64,000 nucleotides of DNA from contig CM046879.1 of the NCBI GenBank assembly GCA_025667525.1, positions 385,973,039 through 386,037,038 on the forward strand, read 5' to 3'. The position numbers and the translations under genes were made by a program. Below are positions 1 to 8,875 of this stretch, piece by piece; position 1 is the first letter of the stretch, and the number at the start of each line of letters is the position of its first letter. The notes beneath the pieces were generated by a model. The model was not told where the DNA came from. It did not search any database and saw nothing but the letters and a program-made list of their open reading frames with translations. Origin of the DNA: Glebionis coronaria (lineage: Eukaryota; Streptophyta; Magnoliopsida; Asterales; Asteraceae).

Positions 1-1243
1 TTTTTGATAAATGATTCTTCACATCACTTGGGATCTTTAGCAACAATTGTAGCCCTCATGCCTTGTTAGGGCCTTTTCGGACTCGCCAATCTTCGCATCC
101 CGCTTCAATAAGTTATGCCTTGGCTATGAACTCTAATTAATACCGAGCAACTTTTAAACGATCTTGGGCTAGAAGCTAAGTAACTTTTCAAATCGTACGA
201 CCTTATTTATTGCAATTAAATTTATTAACAAGCGATGGGAGAAAAAACTTATAATCAACTCACATAAATTCACGAAAGAATCCAAACTTATAATTGACTC
301 TATCATCTCTCGTTCTCCACAATTTAAAATCTCAAGGAATGAGACTCGTGGATGCTTAGCCAATTAAATCAAAGTTTTGGGTTTTCGAGTCATCTATAGG
401 ATCTTGCAAACTCTTAGACTTTTTCATGTTTAGAATTATCATTTTAAAGTTCCCTTGATAATCGACTCTCTGGGATCATTTTTAGGAACTTGCGAAAAGT
501 TCTTGTTCTTAACCCGTGAGAGTTATGACTTTCGCGTTTTAAAGTTCCCTATATAAAAGCCTAGCAAAACTTGACTTAAACACGTTAAGGATACTAGCTA
601 GAGTAAACTTGGATCAGTAAACTCAGATTGAGTCAAAAGATTCATGACATTGAAAAATTAAAACCACTTTATTAAAAATTTATTCTAGCAACGAAAGTAA
701 ATAACAATAACAAAGGAAAAACTACTAGGCCAAAATAGATCAAAAATTTTGAAAAATGTCGAAAAATCAATTTTCCGGTTAAAATGAGGACAAATGCAAG
801 GAAAAGACCACTTAACTTCGATAGAAGTCCCCCTACACTTAATATAAACATTGTCCTCAATGTTTAAGCATGTGGGAGTAAACTCCCCTACACTTAGGAC
901 ATTGTGCATGGTGTTTAAATCTTGGTAAGGAAGAGACAACTAAAGTGATTCCCATTTTAATATTGAAAAAAAAAATATAAAATAGTGAATCAAAAGAGTT
1001 TAGGATAAAACCAGGAAGACGGGTACATGGAATCACGGGTCGTCAAAAGTCATCAAGAATGTATCTTTGAAAGCTCGAATCCCTACACATGATAAGAAAG
1101 AAGACAACAAACACATACAAGGGTCTCCCCCTACACTTATTATAAGAATAGATAAAGATAGATAGATAATCGGGTTGCCTCCCGAGAAGCGATTGTTTTT
1201 GTTAACCGAGTCGCGAGCCTGACTCGTCCCAGATATAAATGGT
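1..1243 (-). mobile_element. Gyp-N1: 3' untranslated tail of a non-autonomous Ty3-like element
   Basis: This is AT-rich non-coding sequence that aligns by eye with the tail of Ath-B: position 1 corresponds to about 59,640 and 1,200 to about 60,920. Shared landmarks include the phrase around 60-120 and the ACATTG/CAATGT stem-loop at 846-865. In Ath-A and Ath-B this tail lies between the pol stop codon and the 3' LTR, so Gyp-N1 reads on the minus strand and its 3' LTR should lie left of the window. The short ORFs here (for example at 169-363 and 685-939) are not conserved in the two other copies and look like chance. No gene is supported. Confidence 0.7.
829..890 (-). other. internal polypurine-like tracts and stem-loop in Gyp-N1 tail
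   Basis: On the minus strand two purine-rich runs (complements of 829-840 and 884-898) flank a perfect stem-loop at 846-865, with arms AAACATTG and CAATGTTT and loop TCCT. The same stem-loop is found in the Ath-A and Ath-B tails (52,856-52,875 and 60,532-60,551), always next to a C-run on the plus strand. The conserved order suggests a functional module, perhaps an additional plus-strand primer site. That role is inference. Confidence 0.55.
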
Positions 1244-1756
1244 CTATGGGGAAGCCTCGAATGTGATACCGGGATCAAAGACCTTGTCCTCGTTCCCGGA
1301 GGAAAATAATAAAGGAGAGGCTGGAGGGTAAGTTTTGAACGGCATAAAAGTCGTCTCAACATACAAAAAGTATGTGAGGTTGCGATCCACGGGAGGTGGG
1401 GTGGGTAAAGTAAGCAAATTGTCATTCCCCAAAGACAATTGATGCTCAGAAAGCGGCAAAGCCGTAAGGTTATCAATTATAAAATGGTCAATGTCACCTC
1501 CCGGGTCAAAGCACTCATCCTCATGAACGTTAATCTCTTCGATTTCTTCATCATCGATAGGGGCGTCAAACCAAGGTTTGTCGTTCCCCTCATTGAGGAT
1601 TTTAGAAACTCGCTCGAAAAGATCACGATCAAGTACGAGTCCATCATTCATTTGTGGGGATTGTTGATAAGTTAAATCCGCACGAATGTGGTAAACGTAA
1701 TTCTCATTTGAGGAGTGTTGATTAGGTAACTCCTCGAGAATTGGATGATTGGTCAA
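1244..1756 (-). CDS. Gyp-N1 second ORF, acidic protein of unknown function
   Basis: This 170-residue minus-strand frame begins at an ATG overlapping the end of the upstream 335-residue frame (1,753-1,756), so the two are probably one protein broken by a frameshift or stop, or are translated in tandem. It is acidic, with a run of D and E around residues 66-80, then a Pro/Leu-rich stretch, and ends with SSGNEDKVFDPG. I recall a very similar phrase in unnamed proteins of Asteraceae Ty3-type elements. No RT, protease or integrase motif is present. It occupies the place where the related Ath elements have pol. Function is unknown; a structural or gag-like role is inference. Confidence 0.5.
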   Translation of the reverse strand: MTNHPILEELPNQHSSNENYVYHIRADLTYQQSPQMNDGLVLDRDLFERVSKILNEGNDKPWFDAPIDDEEIEEINVHEDECFDPGGDIDHFIIDNLTALPLSEHQLSLGNDNLLTLPTPPPVDRNLTYFLYVETTFMPFKTYPPASPLLFSSGNEDKVFDPGITFEASP

Positions 1757-2760
1757 GTGTGTTGGTCCGTCATTATTAAGAAAATAAGACGTTCCAACTC
1801 ATCAAGTTCGGCCTCGACGTTGGAAAAATCGACCTCACTTGTAGGAAGAAGTGGAGGTAAAAGAGCTAGCTCTCGTTCGATAATTTCTGCAATCTCGGGC
1901 TCGAATTGGAAATCATTATTAAAAGCGACCTCGTCCTTAAGCTCAATAAAAGTAGGGACATCACAAACCTCCTCAAATAAGTTGTCGAGACCAAATTCAC
2001 TAATCTGACTCAATGTATCACAATCCTTAGACGCATTAGGGATATCGAGAGAATGAGGTACAATAGCACTAGGACATTGAGCATCAAGATCATTCCAAGA
2101 AATAGTAGGCTCATCGTCATCATCATCATAATAGTATGGATACACAGGAGGAGGAGTATAAGTCTCGATATTCGATATTTGCTCTTGTCGTTGATCCTCT
2201 TGACATTTTTCGATGATCTTGTTGCAAGCTTCTTGAACTTTTTTAAAGTTGTCAAAAAGAGTGGCAATTTTCTCAGGAGGAAATGCAAAAGAGGGTTGAT
2301 GATCGAGGAAGTGTTGTGGGGGCTCAAAATGTTGATAACTTGAATTATAGCATGGGTGTGGCTCATAGTTGTTCATCGGTTGAGAAGAATTAGAACACGG
2401 ATTTGGTTCATAATAATCCACTGGTGAAGAAAACTGAGGACACGGATTTTGCTCATAATAATTCATTGGCTGACAATAAGAAGTATAGTGAGGCCCCCCA
2501 CAATTTTGGCAACATGGATATGGAGAATAACCCAGTGCTTCTTGTAGATAGCTATTACCATTGACATAATTGTAACCCAGTTCTTGCTCGCCATGAGGCG
2601 GGTATCGAAGTGGACACGAAACATGCCAATGAGAATCACTTCCATAATATATGTAAGGGGGAATAGGAGGTGGATTAGAAAAGGACGAATTAGTCGAGTT
2701 GCAAGATGGAAAAAATCCCAATTGTGAATCGATTGAAATAAGAGCCGGCAGCGGCGCCAT
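1753..2760 (-). CDS. Gyp-N1 first ORF, gag-like protein starting on the PBS
   Basis: This is a 335-residue minus-strand frame. Its first residues (MAPLPA) are encoded by the primer binding site. Residues about 15-150 are rich in Tyr, Asn, Pro and Ser, with several repeats of the type YYEPNPC. Around residue 83 there is a CQNC...H...C pattern close to a CCHC zinc knuckle but with one residue fewer between the second Cys and His. Residues 160-195 look helical and charged (KKVQEACNKIIEKCQEDQ), followed by a short run of Asp and an acidic C-terminal half. It lacks polymerase motifs. The zinc-knuckle-like motif and position next to the PBS suggest a gag-like protein of a non-autonomous Ty3 element; a specific function cannot be named. 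Confidence 0.55.
   Translation of the reverse strand: MAPLPALISIDSQLGFFPSCNSTNSSFSNPPPIPPYIYYGSDSHWHVSCPLRYPPHGEQELGYNYVNGNSYLQEALGYSPYPCCQNCGGPHYTSYCQPMNYYEQNPCPQFSSPVDYYEPNPCSNSSQPMNNYEPHPCYNSSYQHFEPPQHFLDHQPSFAFPPEKIATLFDNFKKVQEACNKIIEKCQEDQRQEQISNIETYTPPPVYPYYYDDDDDEPTISWNDLDAQCPSAIVPHSLDIPNASKDCDTLSQISEFGLDNLFEEVCDVPTFIELKDEVAFNNDFQFEPEIAEIIERELALLPPLLPTSEVDFSNVEAELDELERLIFLIMTDQHT
2745..2759 (-). other. Gyp-N1 primer binding site (tRNA-Asp type)
   Basis: The minus strand reads TGGCGCCGCTGCCGG, matching 14 of 15 bases of the primer site complementary to the 3' end of plant tRNA-Asp, the primer known for Athila-type elements. It lies 7 bases inside the LTR end (ACTACA on the minus strand). 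The base before it is A, so the site forms ATGGCGCCG, the start of the adjoining reading frame. Confidence 0.75.
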
Positions 2761-2766
2761 TTGAAA

Positions 2767-3949
2767 TGTAGTTTTTGCTAGTTGAAAAAGTTCGTTTTCT
2801 CGGTGTCTAATCGAATTGATTACCAGTTTAAAGTGTGACTCAGTCGTTTTTGGTTAACAAAAAGAAAGTTGGTTATCTATAACTAATTAAAAAGTAAATG
2901 CGGAAAGTATTTAAAAACAAACTAAAGACAAGTACAAATAATAAAAGTAAAACAAGGTGAATATTAAAAACTTAAAATTAAAACGATATTAAAACGAATA
3001 TTAAAACAAATAATAAAACGAAATTTAAAGCGAAACAATTAATAAAAATAAAACTAAAAGACAAAATTAACTATCGACTCGAAAATAAAGTTTACAAAAT
3101 GAAAAAGGAGAGAATAAAACTAAAATGGTACTTTAAAGGTAAACGAGGCAAAACCTAAAGCGGGTACTAAATAAAAGATAAAACTTGAACTTTACGAAAA
3201 AAATTAATTTTAAAAATAGACAAAAAATTCAACTAAAAATACGTAACTTTTAGAAATAAAATCGGAAAAACTTTCAGATTAAACTAAACAATTACGGAAA
3301 AATACTAATAAATAAACAAGCTAGCAGGCAGGCAGCTGGAAGCAGCCAGCCTAGCTGCTCATTTTGGCGCCAAAAATGGCTAAGCAACCAGGCATGTAGG
3401 TGGTTTTGTTAATGTATCGCAATGTTGATATTGAATACATCGCAATGTGATAAAAAATTTCTATCGTAATATTAGCTAAGAAAAAGTATCGGAATAAAAC
3501 TAAAAAAAAGGTATCGGAATAAAAAAGAAGTATCGTAATATGTATGTTTTTATCGGAATGTCTTAAAAGAAAAAGCTATCGTAATGTTGAACAAATACTG
3601 TCGGAGTATCAAACAAACATTCTTTCGGAATGTCTAAAAAATAAAAACTGTCGGAATAACTAAAGTGCCAAAATCTATCTGAATGTGGCTGTCAAAATTT
3701 GGGCAACACTTCGTCGCAATATACCTTAAATCCCGATCGCAATCCACGATGCCAAGGGAAATCGCAATCCTCGATTGGAATAAGAGGATATTACACTTCT
3801 ATCGCAAAGTAGAACCCCTAGGGTTATAGCGATCACAATAAAGCTATTGGAAAAAGCCGTCAGAATGCGTAAACCTCAACATTACGATGGAACACAACAA
3901 TCCGAAAATGGAGATATGAGCCAAAACTTCAGTAAGCTATTTCAATAAT
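2767..3949 (-). repeat. Gyp-N1 5' LTR, PBS-proximal part
   Basis: The LTR runs on the minus strand from 8,870 (TGTGAAAAC) to 2,767 (AAACTACA), interrupted by Cop-N; its reconstructed length is about 2.1 kb. This part is very A-rich in plus orientation at 2,880-3,310, then holds a GGCGCC palindrome at 3,362-3,375 and a motif cluster to 3,900. The partner LTR is not in the window. No coding potential was seen. Confidence 0.7.
3414..3900. repeat. cluster of about 20 copies of TATCG(C/G/T)AAT-like motif in the Gyp-N1 LTR
   Basis: Within about 490 bases the sequence TATCGCAAT and single-base variants (TATCGGAAT, TATCGTAAT, GTCGGAAT, GATCGCAAT) recur roughly every 20-30 bases. Spacers are unrelated, so this is not a simple tandem repeat. 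Each copy keeps a CpG in otherwise AT-rich DNA. Confidence 0.7.
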
Positions 3950-4060
3950 TGTTGGAAACTCACTTTATGTGACGACATTTAAGAATTCCCATTAGTTATC
4001 ATAGTCACACACATTTAGACTAGACTAGGTTCGTTGTATAGTTTATGTTGGGTGTGTGGC

Positions 4061-4093
4061 TATATATACCCCTCCTTAGCTTCCAAGGAGGGG
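4061..4093 (+). promoter_or_regulatory. Cop-N LTR core promoter: TATA box followed by a GC-rich hairpin
   Basis: TATATATA (4,061-4,068) is followed directly by a perfect inverted repeat, CCCCTCCTT and AAGGAGGGG (4,069-4,093, 7-base loop). The same arrangement is in the 3' LTR. Transcription would be expected to start about 25-35 bases after the TATA box, that is around the end of the hairpin. Confidence 0.6.
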
Positions 4094-4168
4094 TGTTGCT
4101 TGTCATTTTGTTCATTTCTAATACATTTTCACTTTCCATTCAACCTCTCTTCTCTCTCTAAACCAACA

Positions 4169-4219
4169 ATGGCTACCACAACCATCTTCCACCATGTTAG
4201 ACCACCAGATCTCATTTAG
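4169..4219 (+). CDS. 16-codon ORF inside the Cop-N LTR
   Basis: The frame MATTTIFHHVRPPDLI starts in the context AACAATGGC, an excellent plant initiation context, and stops 10 bases before the LTR end. The 3' LTR copy (7,890-7,940) keeps the frame with one amino-acid change. In transcripts from the 5' LTR it would be the first good AUG. It could be an upstream ORF or a micropeptide, or a remnant of a captured gene start. Translation is not shown. Confidence 0.35.
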   Translation: MATTTIFHHVRPPDLI

Positions 4220-4231
4220 CAAATCTACATT

Positions 4232-4243
4232 TGGCATCAGAGC
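4232..4243 (+). other. Cop-N primer binding site
   Basis: TGGCATCAGAGC lies two bases after the LTR end. It matches the usual copia initiator-tRNA-Met site TGGTATCAGAGC at 11 of 12 bases. Confidence 0.75.
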
Positions 4244-4718
4244 CTCGGTTCAATCCTTGGATCATGTATTTGTTTCGATTTGGTGGTCTAAATTTTTTTT
4301 TGGTTCCGAATCTATACCATTCTTGTCACGGTTTGTTGTGTTTGTTATCATACTCACAAGTTTTTTAGTTTTTTGTCACGTCATGTTACTTCTTGTCCAC
4401 AGTTTCAATGGTTTCATTAAACCTTATTCATCTATGGTCAAAGTTGTCATCTTTTTGTCCCTGGTTTCAGTTTTTTAGACCTGGTATTATATATTGTCAT
4501 ATCTGGTTTTCGTGGTCCCAAACTGGTAACAATTCACAGTCATATCTGCTGGTATTCTAATCCCTCTGGTCCAAAAGTCGCATTTTCAGATCTGTCCTGG
4601 TTATGGGTTCCTTTTGTTTGCATTTTTTTAAGATGAAGATCATTTTTACCCAGAAAACACAGATCCTGAAAATCAGGAAAAAGTACCATTGGATAAGATT
4701 CTCTGCTAGTCATCTTTA

Positions 4719-4968
4719 CGATGGCATCATCGCATTGAGTGCGATGGGATGACTGCGATGGGTTGCATCTTGTTACGATGGGACATCTAAGGCTGCGATG
4801 GACTCACAAGTTTAGACTGTGATGGACTCTCATTGCGATGGGTTCCATCGTAATGGGTCATCATTGCGATGGACATGTTTTATTTTGACTACGATGGGTT
4901 TAAGTTTAGACTGCGATGGCAAATACTTTTGACTCCGATGGGTTTAAGTATTTTTTTGACTACGATGC
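4719..4968 (+). repeat. cluster of ten CGATGG motifs in the Cop-N leader
   Basis: Within 250 bases CGATGG occurs ten times, mostly as GCGATGGG, TACGATGGG or TGCGATGGAC, with degenerate copies such as GTGATGG between. Spacing is irregular (about 15-40 bases). The surrounding Cop-N sequence has few CpG. Confidence 0.7.
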
Positions 4969-5024
4969 GAAACAATCATGACCATGTAGTTTTAACTTAA
5001 CTCTTGACTAAAACCATCTCAACC

Positions 5025-5054
5025 GAGTCAACTCGGTATTTACCGAGTTGACTC
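5025..5054. repeat. perfect 14-base inverted repeat in Cop-N
   Basis: Arms GAGTCAACTCGGTA and TACCGAGTTGACTC are separated by two T. Flanking bases repeat the words GAGTCAACTC/TTGACTCA, giving further partial pairing. It lies about 800 bases downstream of the 5' LTR, after the CGATGG cluster. Confidence 0.7.
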
Positions 5055-7131
5055 AGTTAACTTACTGAACTTGACTCAACTGCCAACCTTATAACTCCAC
5101 AAATCCTCATCTAATCCTAATCCCTTCGTCTCCTAATCCCATCTAGACTCAAACCGAAACAAATCAAAACAGTAAATTAAATTGATCTCAGATTTATATG
5201 TTTTTCGTGCGTTGACATACAAGCCGAGATCCATTAAGATCTATACACGAAAACAAAACTCATCATAGATCTGCATGTCGTTGATATTCGAATCTAAAAA
5301 GGATATGAACATAAAAATTTTGTTTTGTTCATCCTTGATTCGTTCACTAAGCACAAAGAAGATAAACAATAACATCAACCTACCCGAGACCTCGACATAG
5401 AGACCTTGAAGACCACTCACTAGGGTTCATGATGCTTCGTATAGATGAAGGGGTTTATGGTTCGATTTTTTTTGTTTATCAGGATGTCAATTATTCGAAT
5501 GTGTCAAAGTGCAGTGATGATTTTTGTTGATGGATATAATATTTGAGATTAGTTTTTAGATTGAGATTGGTTTTGCGATGAATAGTTGTTGACGGAGGTA
5601 ACAAGTTTGGTTGGGACGGAGGTTACGATGGAGGTGAGGAGATGAGTTTGGTGAGGGGCGATGTTAACAAGGTTGAGAGGATTGTTGGGGGCTGTTACTA
5701 TAAGTTATGAGAGATATTAGGGTTATGAGTGATTTATTAACTCATTTCTAGGTCTCCAATATTCATGGACTGAGTATTGACAACTTCTTTTGATGGGCCA
5801 GATCATCCAAATATTTTCACACGGATCATCACTTTGGTGGGATCTTATTATTAAACATGGGCCATAATGGTTTGTATCGAATGTTGTTCAAACAAAGGGC
5901 TTATGATTAAATAGGTTTAAGAAGTTGGACAAGTAAATAGGCTTATGCATAATGGTTTAAGAAGTTGCCAGCCGAATGTAAATAGGTTTGGTTATAAATT
6001 TATCTAATTTTGCACAAGTTTGTTATAAACTTTGTGTTAAATGATTAAATTTATAGAAATTGTTTACCTTTGACTCCGTCGAAACAACGTGACGAGTTTA
6101 AAAGATGTGACAAAAAGATGAGACACCGTGACAAGAATTATTTGACGAGATCATAAAAAAACTTTGGGTATATTTTTAGTGACTACAGATTTTGTTTGAT
6201 CGAGTATAAGTAATGTGAAGTTGGAGACGGATTTTTCGAAGGCGTGTATTTATTTTATCTTTAAAGATAACTTGCTCGTGCTTAATCTTAGAATGACGAC
6301 TTGGTTATCTAGTTTCCGGGTTCGGGGTGGATGGTTGATGACTCGGATAACTATCACTTAAAGGGGTTACATTGTTGTACTCAGTGTCACGCGCTTAGTC
6401 GACGTGGATAATTTCAAGAGGTGTTGTGCTTATAGACATCTTCAGTGATGCATTGAGTACTTAGAGATTTCTCCACCGTTCTTCATTCAACAATAGTGCA
6501 AGCTTAAGTCACAAGATCGAAGGATTTTTATTCAGCTTCATGTTTGATGTATTTGGTTCATTCTTTCAGTGGTCACTTCAAATTGCTTTCACATGGGTTG
6601 CTAAAGGTGGCCATGGAGAGTTTATGAGAAGAGATTTTCGATCAACAGCTGATTCTCACAAAATATATAATTCAGCTTATTTATTATTCTCACGAGATTT
6701 CAGGTTTATGTGCGTACGATTTGTTGATGGTTCCGAATTCGAAACCATCAAGAAGGAAGAAGAAGACACATTGAACGCACAAAGAGTACACGTGATGAAC
6801 TTCATACCTTCTTTTGATTTGAAGATATTCAGGGATGACATTTGTCATAGCCGTAGAGAAAATCAGTGTTTTAACTCGTGGCGTTATCAATCTCCAAACG
6901 GTACACTACTGATTCGAGGTTTAATTGTTTGATTGTTGCAATTATTCATCATCATTATCCTATATGCATTCCCGGGACTTAATTGACTCTGGTGCATCTC
7001 CGGAAGAACACATGTGCATTTCCGGGACTTAATTGACTCTGGTGTTACGATGTCAACATCATGAATAGGATAAAGTGTCCACTTCAGTATTTGAGCTTCA
7101 TAATTGGGATTGATTTACTTTCTTCAACTAC
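5055..7131. other. Cop-N internal region without recognisable gene
   Basis: About 2 kb is AT-rich and carries no domain I recognise. The longest frame (6,540-6,932, 130 codons, beginning MFDVFGSFFQW) has no known motif and no clear context; it may be chance or a captured fragment. A 27-base phrase containing GGGACTTAATTGACTC is repeated at about 6,967 and 7,016. Confidence 0.5.
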
Positions 7132-7667
7132 GTGGGGGAAGAAAAGTCTTGATTCTTTCTGGTATGGATAACTTGAACTCTCAGGGGGAAGAAAAATTCA
7201 GAAGAATTATTCAAGCGTGAGAAGAAAAGTTGTTGATCTACTTGGTGTACCCCTTACTTTCAATCCCTCTTAGCAACGTTATCATGTTATATGATGGGAT
7301 TTGCTTGTTAGATTCCGATGTGCGCTTAATCATTCTAAGCTTTATTGAAAGCTTTGAAGTTGCTTACGAGGATTGTCAGTTTAGGGGGAAGCTATTTAAA
7401 AGCTTCTACATCAAGTTTATGTGGCATGAATTAGGGGGAAGCTAATTCAGAAGCTTCTCCTTAACCAGAAGTGTATGGGTTACTTAGCTCGTGCCGTTAC
7501 AGTATTTCTTCTACAAGTTACTTTAAAGATGAGTCGTTTTGAAGACGAATGCCTCAGAAGACTTCATCAGCATTGGACGCTTCATGAAAGCTCTTGTTCT
7601 TAATCATTATGTACTTGTTAGGAAGAATATTGTAAGGAATTCTACACGTCGTCCCCTGGGGGATGAT
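7132..7667 (+). other. multiple polypurine tracts with hairpins before the Cop-N 3' LTR
   Basis: GGGGGAAG occurs near 7,134, 7,182, 7,384 and 7,433, and GGGGGATGAT lies directly before the 3' LTR (about 7,657-7,667). The tracts at 7,384 and 7,433 run straight into hairpins with arms GAAGCT and AGCTTC (7,388-7,406 and 7,438-7,457). Several PPT copies before the 3' LTR are a known trait of Sireviruses; the hairpin coupling is what I see here. Confidence 0.6.
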
Positions 7668-7950
7668 TGTTGGAAACTCACTTTATGTGACGACATTTAA
7701 GAATTCCCATTAGTTATCATAGTCACACACATTTAGACTAGACTAGGTTCGTTGTATAGTTTATGTTGGGTGTGTGGCTATATATACCCCTCCTTAGCTT
7801 CCAAGGAGGGGTGTTGCTTGTCATTTTGTTCATTTCTAATACATTTTCACTTTCACATTCAACCTCTCTTCTCTCTCTCTAAACCAACAATGGCTACCAC
7901 CACCATCTTCCACCATGTTAGACCACCGGATATCATTTAGCAAATCTACA
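7668..7950 (+). repeat. Cop-N 3' LTR
   Basis: It is 283 bases, TGTTGGAAACTC...AAATCTACA, differing from the 5' LTR by an extra CA and CT and three substitutions by eye. It is followed by the TSD copy ATAAG. Confidence 0.9.
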
Positions 7951-8870
7951 ATAAGCACACTTAACGGAATCTCAAATAACTCAATAAGCATAAATTTGAC
8001 AAGTTTTGAAATATGAAATTCGTAAAATTTATAAGAGAAACTTTAAAAAGGTTACACTTTTTAAGAAAACTAAAAACAATCAGTTAAACACTAAATAAGC
8101 CAATAAGCATGAATAGCTCAAAGCTTAATCCGTGTAAGACTTAGAAAAGCATAAAAAGATGAACTTTTTAATCAAATAAACCATAAGATTAAGCAAAATC
8201 AATGCTTAGTCCGAACCACAATCAAATCAAAGGCAAGAAAAGTAGGATGAGAATGATAAAGAAAAGCTTGATTAAAGGAAAATAATGATTAACAATAAAA
8301 TGAACTTACTTGAAATTAAAAGGCAAGAAATTTAAGACATGAAATTAAAATGACATGAAAATAAATGGTACAAGGAATGAAAATGGTGGAAAGACTAATT
8401 TGTCAAATTAGCTAACAAAACTAAATGTGGTGAAACGAAAGGTATTTATAGTGATTAGGGAGGTTAAGCATGTGTTGCTTCATTCTTTCTTTCTTTCTCG
8501 TCTTTTACGTTCTTCGACTTTTTCGACTTTGTCTCGGGATTAATTAAACTCGTCTTATAATTTCTTCACTTATTTAGACTTGAGTTCTTCGGCTTTATTA
8601 AACTTCCGTCTTTAGACTTTTCATCGATAAATCTTCAGAATAGGCCTTGGACTTCCGTTCTTTTTGCACTCTTGATCTTTTGACTTTGTCTTTTGTCTTT
8701 TTCTTCGATAAAAGCCCGTGAAAGCCCGTGTTTTCTTCCCTTTTCACATTTTGGTCCTAAATCAGAACAAAAACACAAACCACGCATAATTCCGCCATTT
8801 AAGACTTAAAATACACGTTTTGGCTTAGTTATTATTGTAATAAAGTGGTAAAAGGATAAGTGTTTTCACA
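7951..8870 (-). repeat. Gyp-N1 5' LTR, U3-side part
   Basis: This continues the Gyp-N1 LTR beyond the Cop-N insertion. It contains several AATAAGC words at 7,951-8,240 and a pyrimidine-rich stretch with repeated TCTTTT/TTCGAC at 8,480-8,740. The minus-strand LTR starts TGTGAAAACAC at 8,870. The next five plus-strand bases (CTTAG, 8,871-8,875) are the TSD inside the Tek protease; the partner copy is outside the window. No gene was seen. Confidence 0.7.
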
Positions 8871-8875
8871 CTTAG

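Larger units (their letters stand above)
3950..4229 (+). repeat. Cop-N 5' LTR
   Basis: It begins TGTTGGAAACTC and ends AAATCTACA. It contains a TATA box at 4,061-4,068, a hairpin just after it, a CT-rich leader and a short ORF in strong initiation context. Confidence 0.9.
3950..7950 (+). mobile_element. Cop-N: complete non-autonomous copia-like LTR element
   Basis: The element is 4,001 bases and bounded by near-identical LTRs of 280 and 283 bases (three substitutions and small indels by eye), flanked by ATAAT and ATAAG as a near-perfect 5-base TSD. It has a tRNA-Met-type PBS and a purine tract before the 3' LTR. No gag, protease, integrase or RT motif was found in any frame, so it must borrow enzymes. 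The near-identity of the LTRs indicates a recent insertion. It sits in the LTR of Gyp-N1 in opposite orientation. Confidence 0.85.

Noticed and set aside
3362..3375. TTTTGGCGCCAAAA as a second tRNA-Asp primer site
   Set aside because: Only the GGCGCC core fits; the following bases do not match the tRNA, while the site at 2,745-2,759 matches 14 of 15 and adjoins an LTR end.
6540..6932. 130-codon frame as a Cop-N gag
   Set aside because: No gag, zinc-knuckle or enzyme motif and no conserved context; kept only as a note in the internal region.
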